Shown: piece after piece, positions 23,024 through 34,705 of the stretch
Numbering within the stretch: the stretch's first letter is position 1
Layout of the letters: each line of letters starts with the position of its first letter
Origin: Talaromyces rugulosus
Taxonomy: Eukaryota > Ascomycota > Eurotiomycetes > Eurotiales > Trichocomaceae
DNA: 64,000 nt
Assembly: GCF_013368755.1 (NCBI RefSeq)
Contig: NC_049562.1
Coordinates: 1,054,001-1,118,000 of the forward strand
Reading direction: 5' to 3'
Translations under genes and position numbers: made by a program
The notes under the pieces: model-generated
Seen by the model: only the letters and a program-made list of their open reading frames with translations
Told to the model about the DNA's origin: nothing
Databases searched by the model: none

Positions 23024-24543
23024 TTAGAGGGTCTTTTCAATCAGCTCGATACCATAGTCCTCCTTGAGAGTCTTGATCAAAGGGGCGCAGATATCCATGG
23101 TCATGGGAGCCAGAATACCCTTCTTGCTGATAGTTCCGTCAAGAACCATCTTGACGGCGACACCGCAAGGCACGCCGACCAGCTTGGCCATGGCAGAGTA
23201 GCCCTTGGGGTCACCGTACTCAACCAGGGTGCTGGTGCGGGTCTCGCGCGAGCCGTCCTTGTTCTCGATCTCAAACTTGTGCTGCAGCATGACCATGTCG
23301 CGCTCCGTGGGCCCGTACTGCATCTTCTGCTCGAGCGTGGCGCACAACGTATCGAGCGCGTTGTTGTTGCGCGGCGTGATGGCGTCGTCGGAGAAGATGC
23401 CGATCCAGCGCAATCCCGCCAGGATGCGGTCGCGCTCCTCGTTGTCGACAAACTTGGTCTTGGACGAGATGGCCGAGATCAGGTCGGCTTCCTTGCTCGA
23501 GGCGGCACCGAGGATCTGCTTGGTGGCTTCGCGCCAGGGAATGGGCGTCTTGAGGAAGTCGCGCTCAGTCTCGTTGAGGAAGCCAATGTCGACGAGCGTC
23601 TTGATCATGCGTGGGAATCCCTGGTATCGGAGTGTGCCGCGGACGACTGTCTGGGCTTCAGGAATCGAGTAACGCTCGAGGTATGGCGTCGAGTCGCGGT
23701 TGGGGTAGGCCACAAAGGCGTATCCGGGGTAGATGAAGTAGGGCTTGGCCTCGCCCATGAGCTCGCTTCCGGTCACACTGAACTCGGCTCCGTCCTTGTA
23801 GTACTTGGCGGCATTTCCGAGGGCGAGCAGCACACCTCGGCTAGACCAGGAGAACTTGTATCCCAGAGGGTTGTCCGAGTCCTCGGGGGATGGAAGCCCA
23901 CCGCAGTAGGACAGGAATGAGATGATCTTGCCTCCGGCGTTGTGAACCTCTGAGATGGTTTTAACGGCGTAAAGGTGGTCCAGACCCTGTTATCATAAAA
24001 CGTTAACAACCGAATCGAAAGGAAGGGGAAAAAAGGATACTCACCGGATCCAAGCCAATCTCGTTCATGACGGTAATGCCGGCCTTCTTGGCCTCTTCCT
24101 CCAGCTCCTGCATAGCGGGAGAAACATACGACGTCGTCACGACATTCTTCTTTGTGCGGATAGCGCCCTTGATGACCTGGGCGTGGAAGGTGTATGGAAT
24201 GAGGGAGATGACGAGATCGACCTTTGCGAGTTCCCTGTCGAGCGCCGCGTCGTCGGTGACGTCGAGAGAGATGGCCTTGGTGTGCTTTCCGCCAGCAGCG
24301 AGATTCTGGGCGCCTTCGAGACGTCTGGCAGCTGTTACATAAGTTAGATTGTTATAGAGTTACAGATATTAGTAGATGATTGCTTACCAACAGTCACTTC
24401 AACGCCAGCCTGGTCGAGAATGTCAACGGTGGGCTTGGTCACTGCATGATTATTAGTATGTGTATTGTAGATAAAACAATTCAGGACACACCAAAACCAG
24501 AGCCCAGGAGGAGCACCTTGGAGCCAGCGACTTGGTTCACCAT
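23024..24543 (-). CDS. lys9: saccharopine dehydrogenase (NADP+, L-glutamate-forming), saccharopine reductase
   Basis: Four exons (24543-24492, 24441-24388, 24331-24045, 23986-23024) give 451 aa, like yeast Lys9. An N-terminal Rossmann fold has the glycine motif KVLLLGSGFV at about 9-18, followed by VTVAARRLEGA. The catalytic half carries GLDPGLDHLYAVKTI, SYCGGLPSPE and the long alpha-beta region to LIKTLKEDYGIELIEKTL. The enzyme condenses alpha-aminoadipate semialdehyde with glutamate to saccharopine in the cytosol, the penultimate step of the fungal alpha-aminoadipate lysine pathway. Start is the first ATG of the frame. Confidence 0.96.
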
Positions 24544-24991
24544 TTTGACGATTGATTGAGTGATTGAATGATTGATAGAATGAATTGATGATGATTGCAG
24601 ACGAGAGAGGCTGGTGTGTTGTAAAAATATTGGTGAAGGGGTTCGGCGGGGCAGGCGCAGTCCGAGATCGGCTCGATGATATAATGGCCAGAAATCAACG
24701 ACTTTATTTTCCAGCACGAAACATTGAAGAAAGACCCTGGTTATATACCTTTGGCCCGGCAGACAACACGCGAATGGGATGTATTTGCGCCCTTGGCTAC
24801 TCATGCTACAACTATATCGCAAGGCAAAAAAAGGAAGCCGACCAATGATGTGCATTTGCGCGCTGAGAGGCGGGGAGTGCTGCACATTACAGCTCCACGC
24901 AAGCTACGTGGAGCATTGTTGGAAATATATAATGACTAACTTGCTATATGTACATGGCGAACTGAATTATTCAACTAATGCAAATTCCTCC
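24544..24991. promoter_or_regulatory. promoter region of lys9 and 3' end of the prenyltransferase unit
   Basis: 448 bp between two minus-strand genes. No coding sequence supported and no motif recognised with confidence; a GATTGATTGA-like AT repeat lies next to the lys9 start. Confidence 0.45.
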
Positions 24992-26253
24992 TCAATATGT
25001 CTTAATCGCTGTCGCCGCCGTCGCTGCCTGTGGGCTGGTGCTTGTTCCCTTCCAGTCGTCTGACTCGCCAGTCCACGACTTTGTCATTCTTCTCTGCCAC
25101 TTCCACAGCACAGGTAGAAACTGCCACAGGTCAAACTCCGGCCACAGAACGTCCAGGAACACAATCTCGGTGTTTTCGTGGCATTGCCAGAGCATAAAGT
25201 CGCTTAATCGCTCGACGCCCGAAGTGCGGATCAGAATATCAACGGGAGGGTTCCCCTTGGTGTACATGTGATCTGAGAGCGTTTGCACGGTGATACTCTC
25301 TGGAGATGGGAATCCGGAGTCGTCGTCATCGATAGGTCTTGACAACGGAGAGCCTTTGCCCGAGAAGTCTTCTGTCTGGCCGCCGAGGTGCAGCGTCGTA
25401 GACGACGAGAACGAGGATGGCGTGTCGCACCCCTTGGGTTCTAGCCCATCTCTTGTAGTAAAGGCGTTCTCGTCATCTTGGGACTCAGCAGATATCGAGT
25501 CGGACTCGTCATTCTTGTCTTGGAATCTCGTATCGAGTGCTTGTGCTCGAAGGTTAGAGGTAATGTGTGATTCTGAAAAGGGCGTGCGCGCTCTGTTGCC
25601 TCTTGTTTCTCTCAGTGGCGTACTATAGTCCACAACTGTTTGCCGGATTGCTCCCACCATCTCGTCCCTTGATGTGTAAGGGCAGCAGATATTCAGAACG
25701 CGGTCTCCATTACGACTGGTGACCTCGACAGCTCGGTCAACCGCTGCCACCACATCGGGTCTGAGCAGATCTTTGCGGCCGAGAAATCGTATGCACGCTC
25801 CATATCGGTCCAGTATATCCCCGTGTTGGGAGAGCTGTGCAAGCTTGACGTTGACCATGTCCATCAGCCCGTTCACTTCAAACTGTGATCGGTTAAAATT
25901 CTCGATACTGAAGGCGTAAATTGTCACGACTTTGACGCCGCTCTTGTAGCACACTTCGAGTACCTAAGTAGAGTTATTTGTTAGAACCCACTGGAAAATC
26001 GCAACGAAGAAGAAAAATATTTACGTACCCTAACGAGTGCTTCAAACCCGAGATGATGTCCTTCGATCGTCTCAATTCCATGCGTCCGAGCAAACCGCCG
26101 ATTTCCATCCATAACAAACGCAATATGCTGTGGGATCGGCCCTTGCCTGACAGCTCCGATCAACAACTCTTTTACCCTATTCACGACGAACTCGACCGGC
26201 GGAGAGGCGGCGACCCATTTCCGGAGCTGTCCCAGGTGCATAGAAGTTGACAT
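24992..26253 (-). CDS. cis-prenyltransferase (dehydrodolichyl diphosphate synthase, Rer2/Srt1-like)
   Basis: Two exons (26253-26029, 25963-24992) give 398 aa. Region [14 protein letters not shown] is at about 43-55, with the Asp and Asn-Arg-Arg that bind the pyrophosphate. The middle motif [14 protein letters not shown] follows. Region [16 protein letters not shown] is at about 321-335 and ends in the helix with [13 protein letters not shown]. The family makes long-chain polyprenyl diphosphate from FPP and IPP at the ER for dolichol and thus N-glycosylation. About 105 residues (roughly 193-300), Ser/Asp-rich and low in complexity, are inserted before region V. The C-terminal tail is Ala/Thr-rich. 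Which yeast paralogue it matches cannot be told. Confidence 0.93.
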
Positions 26254-26859
26254 TTTGTGTAGGCACCCGTGCGAGGGTTCGGATTCTGCACGAAGGTTTG
26301 GACGAATCGACAAGGGGCTCCGTTCGTAGTCGTATCAATTGGAGAAGACGCGGGTAATAATCGAATATATTGTTTGTTCCGGTAATTTGTTGCTTTGCCA
26401 CACCAGGGGAGTTCGATGGGAGGCCAGAAATTGAATTATGTGTCAAATATTGACAGGGGATAGAAGAGAAAACAAGTTGTTGTTGTACAAGTGGCGCTCA
26501 ATGTATAGCCGCAGTAGAAATTAAGAGACCAATAGGCCAAGAAGAGTTTTGATGAAGAAAAAGAACAACGAAGAATTAAGAGAATTGAGATGCCTGGATT
26601 AAACAACTGTTGTCCGGTGTCCACGCCATCATGTGGAGATCGCCCGAGGCTCGGGCTGAGGTTTCCGCCTCTCCGCATTGCGACTCTAGCCCGATACGGT
26701 TGATTAGGTTTAAAGAAAAAGTAAAGAACTAGTAGAAAATGCATATTCTAAAAGCAGTGGGATATCTCACAAATGAGACAACAAAAACAGTAGGATGTAC
26801 AAAAAAGGCTTCTTCTTATGATACGTAGATTAATACATGTGCCGAAAATAGACGATTCT
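26254..26859. promoter_or_regulatory. promoter region of the prenyltransferase gene
   Basis: 606 bp between two minus-strand genes, AT-rich. Holds the prenyltransferase promoter and the 3' UTR end of the acyltransferase gene. No further feature seen. Confidence 0.45.
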
Positions 26860-29259
26860 TCACTTCTCCTTCATATCCTCCTCCTCAGGAGGCGTCGCAG
26901 ATCCAGTGCTGGCCATGTCCCAACTCATGTCCTCGCTGCGCCTCCGACGTTCCTGTCCGCGTTCCCTCATAGCGCTATGGATCCGTTTACTGATTTCATC
27001 CAGCCCTTCGTTGCTGTCAAGCGCACTTGGTGCTGTGAGGAACGCTCCAGTTGTTCCAGCAGGGGCACGACCTGAAGCACTGTTGCGACTCGGTGGACGC
27101 GTAGAGAAGAACCCAATGCTGGCTAGGTTGTGGAAGGACTCATTGCGTGGAAGGGGCTCCTGAGTCGTGTAGCTGTCTCGTTTGAGAGAACTTGGCCGCG
27201 GTTCACCGTCTTCCTTGGCTTCCTCGACATGGACTGCTTGGTCAGAGTCTCGGAAGGGATCGGCGACGATACGCGCAGAATCGAAGTCAGGGAACAGGTC
27301 GGGTCCAAGAGTGTTGATAACCTCAGTCACCTCGTGAGACAATTCTTCTCGTCGAGTTCTGAGCTTTACCAGAGTGTTGGCTGACGATGGGTTCAACGAG
27401 AGAATAAGGGGTCGAAGGGATTTCACTATATCCATGCCCACCTCACCGATGCGCAAGGCCGCAAAGGTTATTGTTGGAAATAGAACGACGCCCAGTAAAA
27501 CCATGGCCCACAAAGGAACCCATTCAGGCACATAACCTTGAATGCGATTGCGATAGGTCCAATAGGTAAAAAGCGTGGTATACAAGGCATAGACGGCGGG
27601 AGCAAAGGCCAAAGCGACGAGGAGTTTCCAGGTTGCCATAACATCACGGCCCTGCAGCTTCACCGTCGACGCAGCCAGGGCTTCTTTAGATTTCTGGCGG
27701 GATATCGATTTCGTGGCGACAAACACGGGTGCGAAGAGAATGAGACCAGGCAGTGTGCCCACTGTCAAGAGGGTAAGTTTAGACAGCCTGTATACCAATG
27801 TGAAGAGCACTTGAATGATGGAGAAATTGGCATATTCAACTTGATGGTCGCGGAGGCCAAGCAAACGAAGTTCTTTGTTGTAGCTTTCGATCGAGTTCTC
27901 TAGTTTGATAATGCGCGGGTCACCCTTATAATGGGTGTAGCCCCTGACCAGACGACGATTGAGCTCGACAACCATTGGAAGTGGAAGTTTCTTTCCTTTG
28001 GTATTGTACAATCGACGAGCAGCTTGGACAACCTAGGAATAATATGAGATTGAGTTCGAGAAAATCAACAAAGGAGCAGACGTCCTTACCATCAAGGTTT
28101 TGTAGTCCGGACCATTTACAGTCACAGACAAGAGGGAATGGTATATGGTATCTAGAAGCTCACCAACCGCTTCCCTCCGTTCGCCACGCTTATACTTCTC
28201 AACAAGCTCAGGGGGAATATCGATCGGGGTGCCAAATTCAACTACTGCTCTGGAGCGGAACTTGTGCGCGTGAAAGTAGTTCATTCCACACGGCACAATC
28301 TTCAAGCCCGAGTCTGGATTCTCAGCCAGAGAACCGAGTGCCATGATTGCCACACCAGCTACCAGTATACATGTTAGTAATTATAGTTTGGACAAGGGAA
28401 CCTCAAATAGTACCTTTCAAAGGGAGAAGCTCTGGACGGTCATGGCTGCCACCTTCGGGGAAAATACCAATGCACCCGCCGTGGCTGAGCCTACCAAATA
28501 CAGCTTTATACACAGCAGTCTGATCCACATGAGGGGCGACTTTGAATTTTGAGCCCTGGAAGTCGCTTGAGCCGTTCTCAGAAGCTGTTCCAGTGAACTT
28601 GCCATCGTCCGTAATATCGTCTCTCCCAGTCAACTGATACAGGGCATCCTTTTCCTTGATCGGTTTCTTCAGCACGAGTTCTTCAGGACCGCGAATCTCC
28701 GCAATGGTTGCGCTATATGACTTTTCATTGATCGTTGGGAGATGAATGGTGCCTTCTGGCTCAAATCCAGGACCGTCGAACTTGGTGCCATATCCACGAA
28801 GAAGTGTAGGCTCATTTATAGGATCTGGAAGATAAATTTTACCAGCTCCGACTTTCATATTGTCCATGGCGCGCGACACGGGCACGGCTCCGATTCCTTT
28901 CGAAAGAAGGCCAATGAACTTGCGTTTGAAAGATTTTTCTGCAATGAGCCATGAAATACGACGGTGAACTTCGGTGCGGATGACGCGCATGAGGACGAGA
29001 GAGTCGACAAACTACAAGGAAAAAAAAAAAAAAAAAACTTGGTCAGAAAACATAGTTTCAGCAAAGATACACAGGTGTTCTCTCTCACCTGATTAGCATG
29101 TGGTGCGGCCACGATAATCAACGGCCCTCTCTTGGGCACCTTCCAAGAGCCTCGTGGGTGCACTTCTCGGAAGAAAAGGTCGATAAGAACCGAAAACGTC
29201 CAGAGAACTAGATCGTACATCCACCCAACCTGGGGTGGGATGTACTGTTGATTCGCCAT
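26860..29259 (-). CDS. glycerol-3-phosphate / dihydroxyacetone phosphate acyltransferase (Sct1/Gpt2-like)
   Basis: Four exons (29259-29089, 29011-28414, 28358-28090, 28032-26860) give 736 aa. The acyltransferase block I (PHANQ joined across the first intron to FVDSL, about 53-62) and block III (GIFPEGGSHDRPELLPLK, about 239-256) are intact; the motif IVPCGMNYF gives block IV. Three to four hydrophobic segments follow in the middle (for example LTLLTVGTLPGLILFAPVFV), and the last 200 residues are Ser/Arg/Glu-rich, probably cytosolic and phosphorylated. Yeast Sct1 and Gpt2 make lysophosphatidate or acyl-DHAP at the ER, the first step of glycerolipid synthesis. Assignment between the two paralogues is open. 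Confidence 0.94.
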
Positions 29260-30375
29260 CCTGGGTGTTTTGCACTTGCTGGGCGTCCGACAGCGTCTCC
29301 TCGAGCTGGTGAAGAGAGGGAGAAGCTTCAAGATGTCGTCAACAGCATATACGTGTGTGTCATGGACAGGAATGTGGCAAGGGCTCTGATGTGTGTGGTA
29401 CTCGGTGGTTAGCATGTGTCGCAAACACGTTTTCCCCCGTGGGTGATCCGGGGTAATGACGTAGGGCCAGTCCTTACGCGTCGCGTGACAAGCGATAATT
29501 CGAGTCTTTAAAAGGGTGTTTCTTGAGCATTCATGCCATGAGAAACCAAGGAGTTTTCCAGGTAGAAACTCATCTGGCACAGGGTTTCACATGCAGAAAA
29601 ACAGTTGCAGTGGGGGAGCGGTACATCCGCGCGATGCGACTTTACAGCCAGGGCAAGAGCTCTAGTGCTAGTTAGTCTTAGTCGACAACAATGTAGCATA
29701 GTACGTACTACGTATGGTTAATGCTGCCAGCGATCGGTATTCTAGTAGAATCTGACCTTCAAATGGGATTTTCAAATATATCGCTAAGGTTTTTTTTCTT
29801 AAATAAAAAATTGAATAATCCGTATGCTACGGTCTTATAACGAGTTGGGAGCTCATGAGGCTGATCACGTGGTAAATCCAATGAGGACGATGCTTGGCGC
29901 GCCACAAATGTATCTTCTCGACAGTTTTCTCTTCTTTGCATTCTGTCTTGCGACCTAATCCGAGCGCTAATAATGTCCACCTTAGAGTCGGGGTGGTTCT
30001 GTATTGGACTTTGTTCATAACATCATAACGACATGAAATTTGCTTTCAGCGCACAGCAGACTTCTTCGTGCTCAACAAGCACCGGAGGATCCTTACTCGG
30101 CATCCCGACTTTGATCTTCTTGGACGAATCTAGCATTCTATCCACATTCTCCATATTCAAGCCATGGTCCGGGCGTGTCTCAAGCCGCGTAGCAAACACG
30201 GGTACTAGGGTCGACTTGTAATATCCCTATCTGATCCCAGGTACTTTTATTTGGTGCATATCTCTACCAAAATCTATGGAATTGAACTATCACGCCTCTA
30301 AATTACATATAATTTGGCTATATTGACTATGGCAGTCTCAGAAATAGATACGCTTTCAAGTTGTCTCCAGAATTC
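29260..30375. promoter_or_regulatory. promoter region of the acyltransferase gene, retroelement insertion site
   Basis: 1.1 kb without supported coding sequence. Frames at 28855-29580 and 30033-30221 show no domain outside the acyltransferase exon. A CACGTGG element lies at about 29866. The LTR retrotransposon begins at its right end. Confidence 0.45.
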
Positions 30376-30380
30376 CAGTA
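30376..30380. repeat. target-site duplication, left copy
   Basis: CAGTA directly before the left LTR; the same five bases follow the right LTR at 36376-36380. Confidence 0.85.
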
Positions 30381-30654
30381 TGTGACGTGCCTTTTCCAAA
30401 GATATTCGATTCCTATCTAGGGGTGCGATTCTCTAAAACAACAAGCATGGGAAAGGAATCTAACTACCAGGACCTGCGGGAAGGTTTTATCTTGTGTGCT
30501 TAGGTAACCAGCTTGACCCCTTATGGCCCCGGGGTGAGGCTATCCCCAGATCTGGCACCGCGGGTTAGGGTTGATGCCCTTCCTGCCTGAGGCCTCCCAT
30601 CCGGCCACGAGGCCGCTCCTACCCTTGGGGATAGCCTCAGGCTCAGCCGTCACA
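30381..30654 (-). repeat. LTR (3' LTR of the element)
   Basis: 274 bp, identical to 36102-36375, starting TGTGACG and ending GTCACA on the plus strand, so with short inverted ends. Confidence 0.95.
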
Positions 30655-30667
30655 TCACCCCCCCCTT
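30655..30667 (-). other. polypurine tract
   Basis: Read on the element strand GAAGGGGGGGTGA lies directly before the 3' LTR, where the plus-strand primer of reverse transcription is expected. Confidence 0.7.
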
Positions 30668-30682
30668 CGGAAACGCTTGCCC

Positions 30683-33600
30683 TCAAGCGTTGGTTGCCGG
30701 TCTGTCATCATCTGCATGCTCTTCAACAAATCGATCCTCCTCCATGGCTTTCATCCACGCATCCAACCGGCGCGGCGGACCTGGCTTCTCGGGGTTGGCA
30801 TCATGGAACGATTTCAGCGCCAGTGGAGCGTTCGAAAAGTACCCTGCTGGATACCATACTGGATCTGGGTCCCTGCCTAGCCAGCTTACTCGATAGCACA
30901 GCTTCTTCCAGCGCATCCGGGAGTCCAGGATCCTGTCGACTTCCCATTCCGAATTTCCGTTGACCTGGAGCTCAGGACATTCCTCCTCCAGTTGACCAGC
31001 GAGGGGCTCGGTCGAAGCGGCGCGGCGGAGCTTGTCCGGGGAAAAGATACGGTGCACTCGTACGCCCTGCGGCAAATCCAATTCAAAGGCATGTCCTATC
31101 TTACGCAGTATCTTGTATGGCCCTTCGGACTGATGGCCCAGCTTCCTGCCTGGTCGTCCTGTATCCCATCCTTCGTTACTGACGTAGACGTGGTCACCAA
31201 CTCCGAAGTCTATCTCCCGTCTGCGCTTGTTCGCTTGCCGTTGCTGTCTGCCTTGTGCTTCCGCAATATTATTGCGGGCGTGGTCCCATATGCGCTCTAA
31301 ACGCTGTACCCATGCTCGGGCTTCCTTCTCGTTCAGTGTGTAGCTTCTAGGCGGCGTTGGTGGCGCCCAATCAAACGACATCCGAGGAGCATAACCTTTT
31401 TCTATCTCAAATGGGGACATCCCTGTAGATTCCTGTGGCAGTGACGCAGCTGCAAAGTCGATGATTGGTAGGTACTCCGACCAGTCGTCCATTGCAAAGT
31501 TAACATATGGCCGCAGCCGCTGCTGAAGATACTGATTCGCTATCTCTGTTTGTCCATCTGTCTGGGCATGCCGTGCTGTCGACAGCTTTACCTTGATGTG
31601 AAGGATTCGGCACGCCTCTCCCCAGAACTCAGAGATGAACTGGCCTCCTCGGTCTGATACAATGCTGTCTGGCAGGCCTGTCCACGGGAAGATATACCGA
31701 ATCCATAACTTTGCCATGTCTCTAGCTGTCACCCCCTTGTGGCACGGTATGGAGACCGGTCTTTTGGTCAAGCGGTCGACGGTGACAAAAACGTTATCGA
31801 ATCCCCGTTTGTCCTGGGGCAGCTCCATGAAGTCCATCGACAAATGCTGCCAAGGTCGTACTGGGATAGGTAACGGTTGGAGGAGTCCAGGGGCCCTGTC
31901 CCTGCGCGTGTTCGTCCTCTTGCATGTCTTGCAATTGTCCACATACCGGTTCACATCATTGCTCCATGCCTCCCAGTAGAACCGTTCTCGGACTAGCTTC
32001 AGCATCTTTGTACGTCCTGGGTGCGCTGTTGCGGGTTGTCGATGTACTTCGTCTAGCAGTCGTGCTCGTAAATCGTCCTTCTTGGGAACATAGAGTCGTT
32101 CATTAAAGAAAAGTCGTCCTTCAATCACCCTATGGCTCTCCCCTTTCCCTGAGAGTAAGACTTCGGCACCTTTCTCGGCCACATATTCCTCGTTGGCCGC
32201 CAACACCTTGGTGACAATATCATCCTCTGCAGTTAGGGTGACCAGTTCTGCATATGCCATCTCAAGTGCGATCTTATCGTCGATTTTATGCCGCGGCAGT
32301 AGCGTTCGGTTCCGGTGGTCGAGGTTTTTCGCCTTTTCATCTTCTCTCCGGGTGAGGGTGTCCGCCAATACATTCGCTTTTCCTGGTCGGTATCTGAGTA
32401 CAAAGTGGTATTCCTCCAAGAACTCGCACCATCGGGCTTGTCGGGCGTTCAGAGCTTTGGTAGTCATAAAGTACTCAAGAGCCCGGTGATCCGATAGGAC
32501 ATCAAAGGACTCCTGTCCTCTCAGTCCGACCAATTCGGACTTCCATTCCCTCAGAGCCTTTATTACTGCCAGTAGTTCCTTGTCATGGATGTCGTAATTA
32601 TGCTCGGCTGGGGTCATCGATGCGGAGTAGTACGCGACCGGATGCCATTCCTCATCCTCACACAGTTGAGATAGGACTGCGGCCACTACTCCGTCTGACG
32701 CGTCCGTTTCCACGCGGGTTTGGCGATTGGGGTCGTAATGGGCTAGCACCGGGGCTTCCGATAATTTCTTTTTCAGACTTTCAAATGCTTCTTCGCACTC
32801 CTTACTCCATATAAATGGAACGTCAGTTCGAGTGAGGTAATGCAATGGCCTTGCAGTTCGGCTGTAGGCCTTTATGAACTTCCGATAGAAGTTGCAGAAA
32901 CCAAGGAATGACTGTACTCCCAAAACTGTCATTGGCGTCTTCCAGGAAAGGATAACCTCAATCTTTGCTGGGTCGACCTCTATCCCCTCTGAGGTAATGA
33001 TAAAGCCCAGATACTTGGTCGATGTGACATGGAACTCGCATTTTTTGATACTGGCTTGCAGTCCTGCCTCTCGGAGTCTCTCCAACACCTGTCGCACATG
33101 CATCTCATGCTCTAGCTCGTTCTCGCTGTATATCAATAGATCGTCGATGAACGCAATCACGAACTGGTCAAGGTAGTCCATGAAGATATCGTTGATCAGT
33201 CGTTGAAACGTCGCTGGTCCATTGGTGAGGCCAAACGGCATTACCTCATACTTAAAAGTGCCATACCGACAACGGAAGGTGGTCAGATCTGTGGAGTCTG
33301 GGTGCATTCGGATTCGGTGGAACCCCTGCCTAATGTCCAGCTTAGTGAAGATCTTTGCCTTACTCAAGCGCTCAAAGACTTCCTCGATAAGTGGCAGTGG
33401 ATATCGGTCCTTTCTGGTCAAAGCGTTCAGCTTGCGGTAATCAACACAGAAGCGGAATCCGCCATCGGCTTTCTTGGCCATGAGGATTGGAGACGCGAAT
33501 GGTGCATTGCTAGGGACGATAAATCCTTTATCCAGGTTATCAATAATATAGTCTCGGGCTGCTTGGAGCTGTTCCTCTGACATTCGATATAAAGGACTAT

Positions 33601-34705
33601 AACCCAACTCTAGGTCCTGATTCAACTCGATCTTGTGGTCATACTTCTGGTGAACTGGCAACTCGTCTGAGCGGATCTTCGAGAAGACGTCGGCGAACTC
33701 GCGATACTGATCCGGCAGCTGCTGCTTGATCTCCTCGCTTTCAGTCGACTTGGCCGTTCTTTCCTTCTCAGTTTCCAGCGCCTGCTCTATCTCGCAAAGA
33801 CTAGTCATGAAGACATCTGTAGTCTTGCTTTTCACACAACGATGGAATCCGGCAGCTCCGATGATTGCTATGTCCATTCCATACGTCCTTCTTTCTGAGC
33901 GTTGGCGATGTGGGTTTCTCGTCGGACTGACAACTGGTGACGCTTCCTTGGTACTGCCAAAGGGTCCTGTGGCGTTCTCTGATCGTAAGGCTTTCTCCAT
34001 TTTCTGCAGTTCCATCCTTGATTGCGTCCTTTGCGTTCTTCCTGTAACTGCAGGCGCTTTCCTTTGGGGTTCTGGTTGTAGGAGTGGGACAGGTTCTTCC
34101 ATCAACCGATCTCGGCGCTCCATATCAGCTTGGTGCTCGAGATTGACTGGTCCATTTCTCCTTAGTATTGTCTTTGGCATGCGGATGAACTGCTCTCTCT
34201 CCATTTGATCTTTGAGAGACACATCCTCCGGCCATAAAAGGCGACGGTTTCTGCAATCCACCAACACATTGTACTTCTCCAGCCACATACGACCCAAAAT
34301 GACATCGTGACGGCCTAGTCGCACTAAGAGAAAGGGTAGATGCCGCTGCATCCGGCCATCAACAACCAGTGTTAAGATCATGAGGTGCGTGACCGGTTCC
34401 ACTGTCTTCCCATCATACCCTCTCACCCCACAGGGTTCAGAAACGGGTACTGTGTATGTCTGAAAGTGTCGTGCAAGCTTCTCCGCTAAAAATACATCTA
34501 AAAAGGCAAATCCGTTGGCTCCAGTATCGGCCAAAGCTTTGGTGCAAATTGAATATCCATTCTTAGCTAGCTGAATAGATACAGTCATGCTATCCTTCTC
34601 TCTCCCCATCAGCTGTGAGAGATCCAAAGCTTCGTTGTCCGTACTTGATGCGCCTAAGAAGGAGACTTCTCCTAGGCGTGGGCGTTTTCCGACTCCTTGC
34701 CTGCG
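30683..34705 (-). CDS. retrotransposon Pol polyprotein (protease-RT-RNase H-integrase-chromodomain)
   Basis: Open frame of about 1340 codons, in the -1 frame relative to gag and overlapping its end by 34 nt, with no ATG at the start, so probably made by frameshifting. An aspartic protease shows ADTGANG. The reverse transcriptase has KLDIRQGFHRIRM, MPFGLTNGPATFQ and the catalytic FIDDLLIYS (variant of YxDD). RNase H starts at ETDASDGVVAAVLSQ. The integrase has an H-H-C-C zinc domain (HPGRTKMLK ... CKTCKR), the DDE core from SMDFMELP and VSDRGGQF, and a GPYKI motif near its end. A chromodomain follows (EWEVDRILDSR, YRVSWLGRDPDPVWYPA). Chromodomains of such integrases can guide insertion to marked chromatin. 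All parts appear intact. Confidence 0.95.
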   Translation of the reverse strand, partial: RRQGVGKRPRLGEVSFLGASSTDNEALDLSQLMGREKDSMTVSIQLAKNGYSICTKALADTGANGFAFLDVFLAEKLARHFQTYTVPVSEPCGVRGYDGKTVEPVTHLMILTLVVDGRMQRHLPFLLVRLGRHDVILGRMWLEKYNVLVDCRNRRLLWPEDVSLKDQMEREQFIRMPKTILRRNGPVNLEHQADMERRDRLMEEPVPLLQPEPQRKAPAVTGRTQRTQSRMELQKMEKALRSENATGPFGSTKEASPVVSPTRNPHRQRSERRTYGMDIAIIGAAGFHRCVKSKTTDVFMTSLCEIEQALETEKERTAKSTESEEIKQQLPDQYREFADVFSKIRSDELPVHQKYDHKIELNQDLELGYSPLYRMSEEQLQAARDYIIDNLDKGFIVPSNAPFASPILMAKKADGGFRFCVDYRKLNALTRKDRYPLPLIEEVFERLSKAKIFTKLDIRQGFHRIRMHPDSTDLTTFRCRYGTFKYEVMPFGLTNGPATFQRLINDIFMDYLDQFVIAFIDDLLIYSENELEHEMHVRQVLERLREAGLQASIKKCEFHVTSTKYLGFIITSEGIEVDPAKIEVILSWKTPMTVLGVQSFLGFCNFYRKFIKAYSRTARPLHYLTRTDVPFIWSKECEEAFESLKKKLSEAPVLAHYDPNRQTRVETDASDGVVAAVLSQLCEDEEWHPVAYYSASMTPAEHNYDIHDKELLAVIKALREWKSELVGLRGQESFDVLSDHRALEYFMTTKALNARQARWCEFLEEYHFVLRYRPGKANVLADTLTRREDEKAKNLDHRNRTLLPRHKIDDKIALEMAYAELVTLTAEDDIVTKVLAANEEYVAEKGAEVLLSGKGESHRVIEGRLFFNERLYVPKKDDLRARLLDEVHRQPATAHPGRTKMLKLVRERFYWEAWSNDVNRYVDNCKTCKRTNTRRDRAPGLLQPLPIPVRPWQHLSMDFMELPQDKRGFDNVFVTVDRLTKRPVSIPCHKGVTARDMAKLWIRYIFPWTGLPDSIVSDRGGQFISEFWGEACRILHIKVKLSTARHAQTDGQTEIANQYLQQRLRPYVNFAMDDWSEYLPIIDFAAASLPQESTGMSPFEIEKGYAPRMSFDWAPPTPPRSYTLNEKEARAWVQRLERIWDHARNNIAEAQGRQQRQANKRRREIDFGVGDHVYVSNEGWDTGRPGRKLGHQSEGPYKILRKIGHAFELDLPQGVRVHRIFSPDKLRRAASTEPLAGQLEEECPELQVNGNSEWEVDRILDSRMRWKKLCYRVSWLGRDPDPVWYPAGYFSNAPLALKSFHDANPEKPGPPRRLDAWMKAMEEDRFVEEHADDDRPATNA

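Noticed and set aside
22940..23920. 326-codon open frame opposite saccharopine reductase
   Set aside because: Shadow of codon bias on the sense strand; the sense product is complete and conserved.
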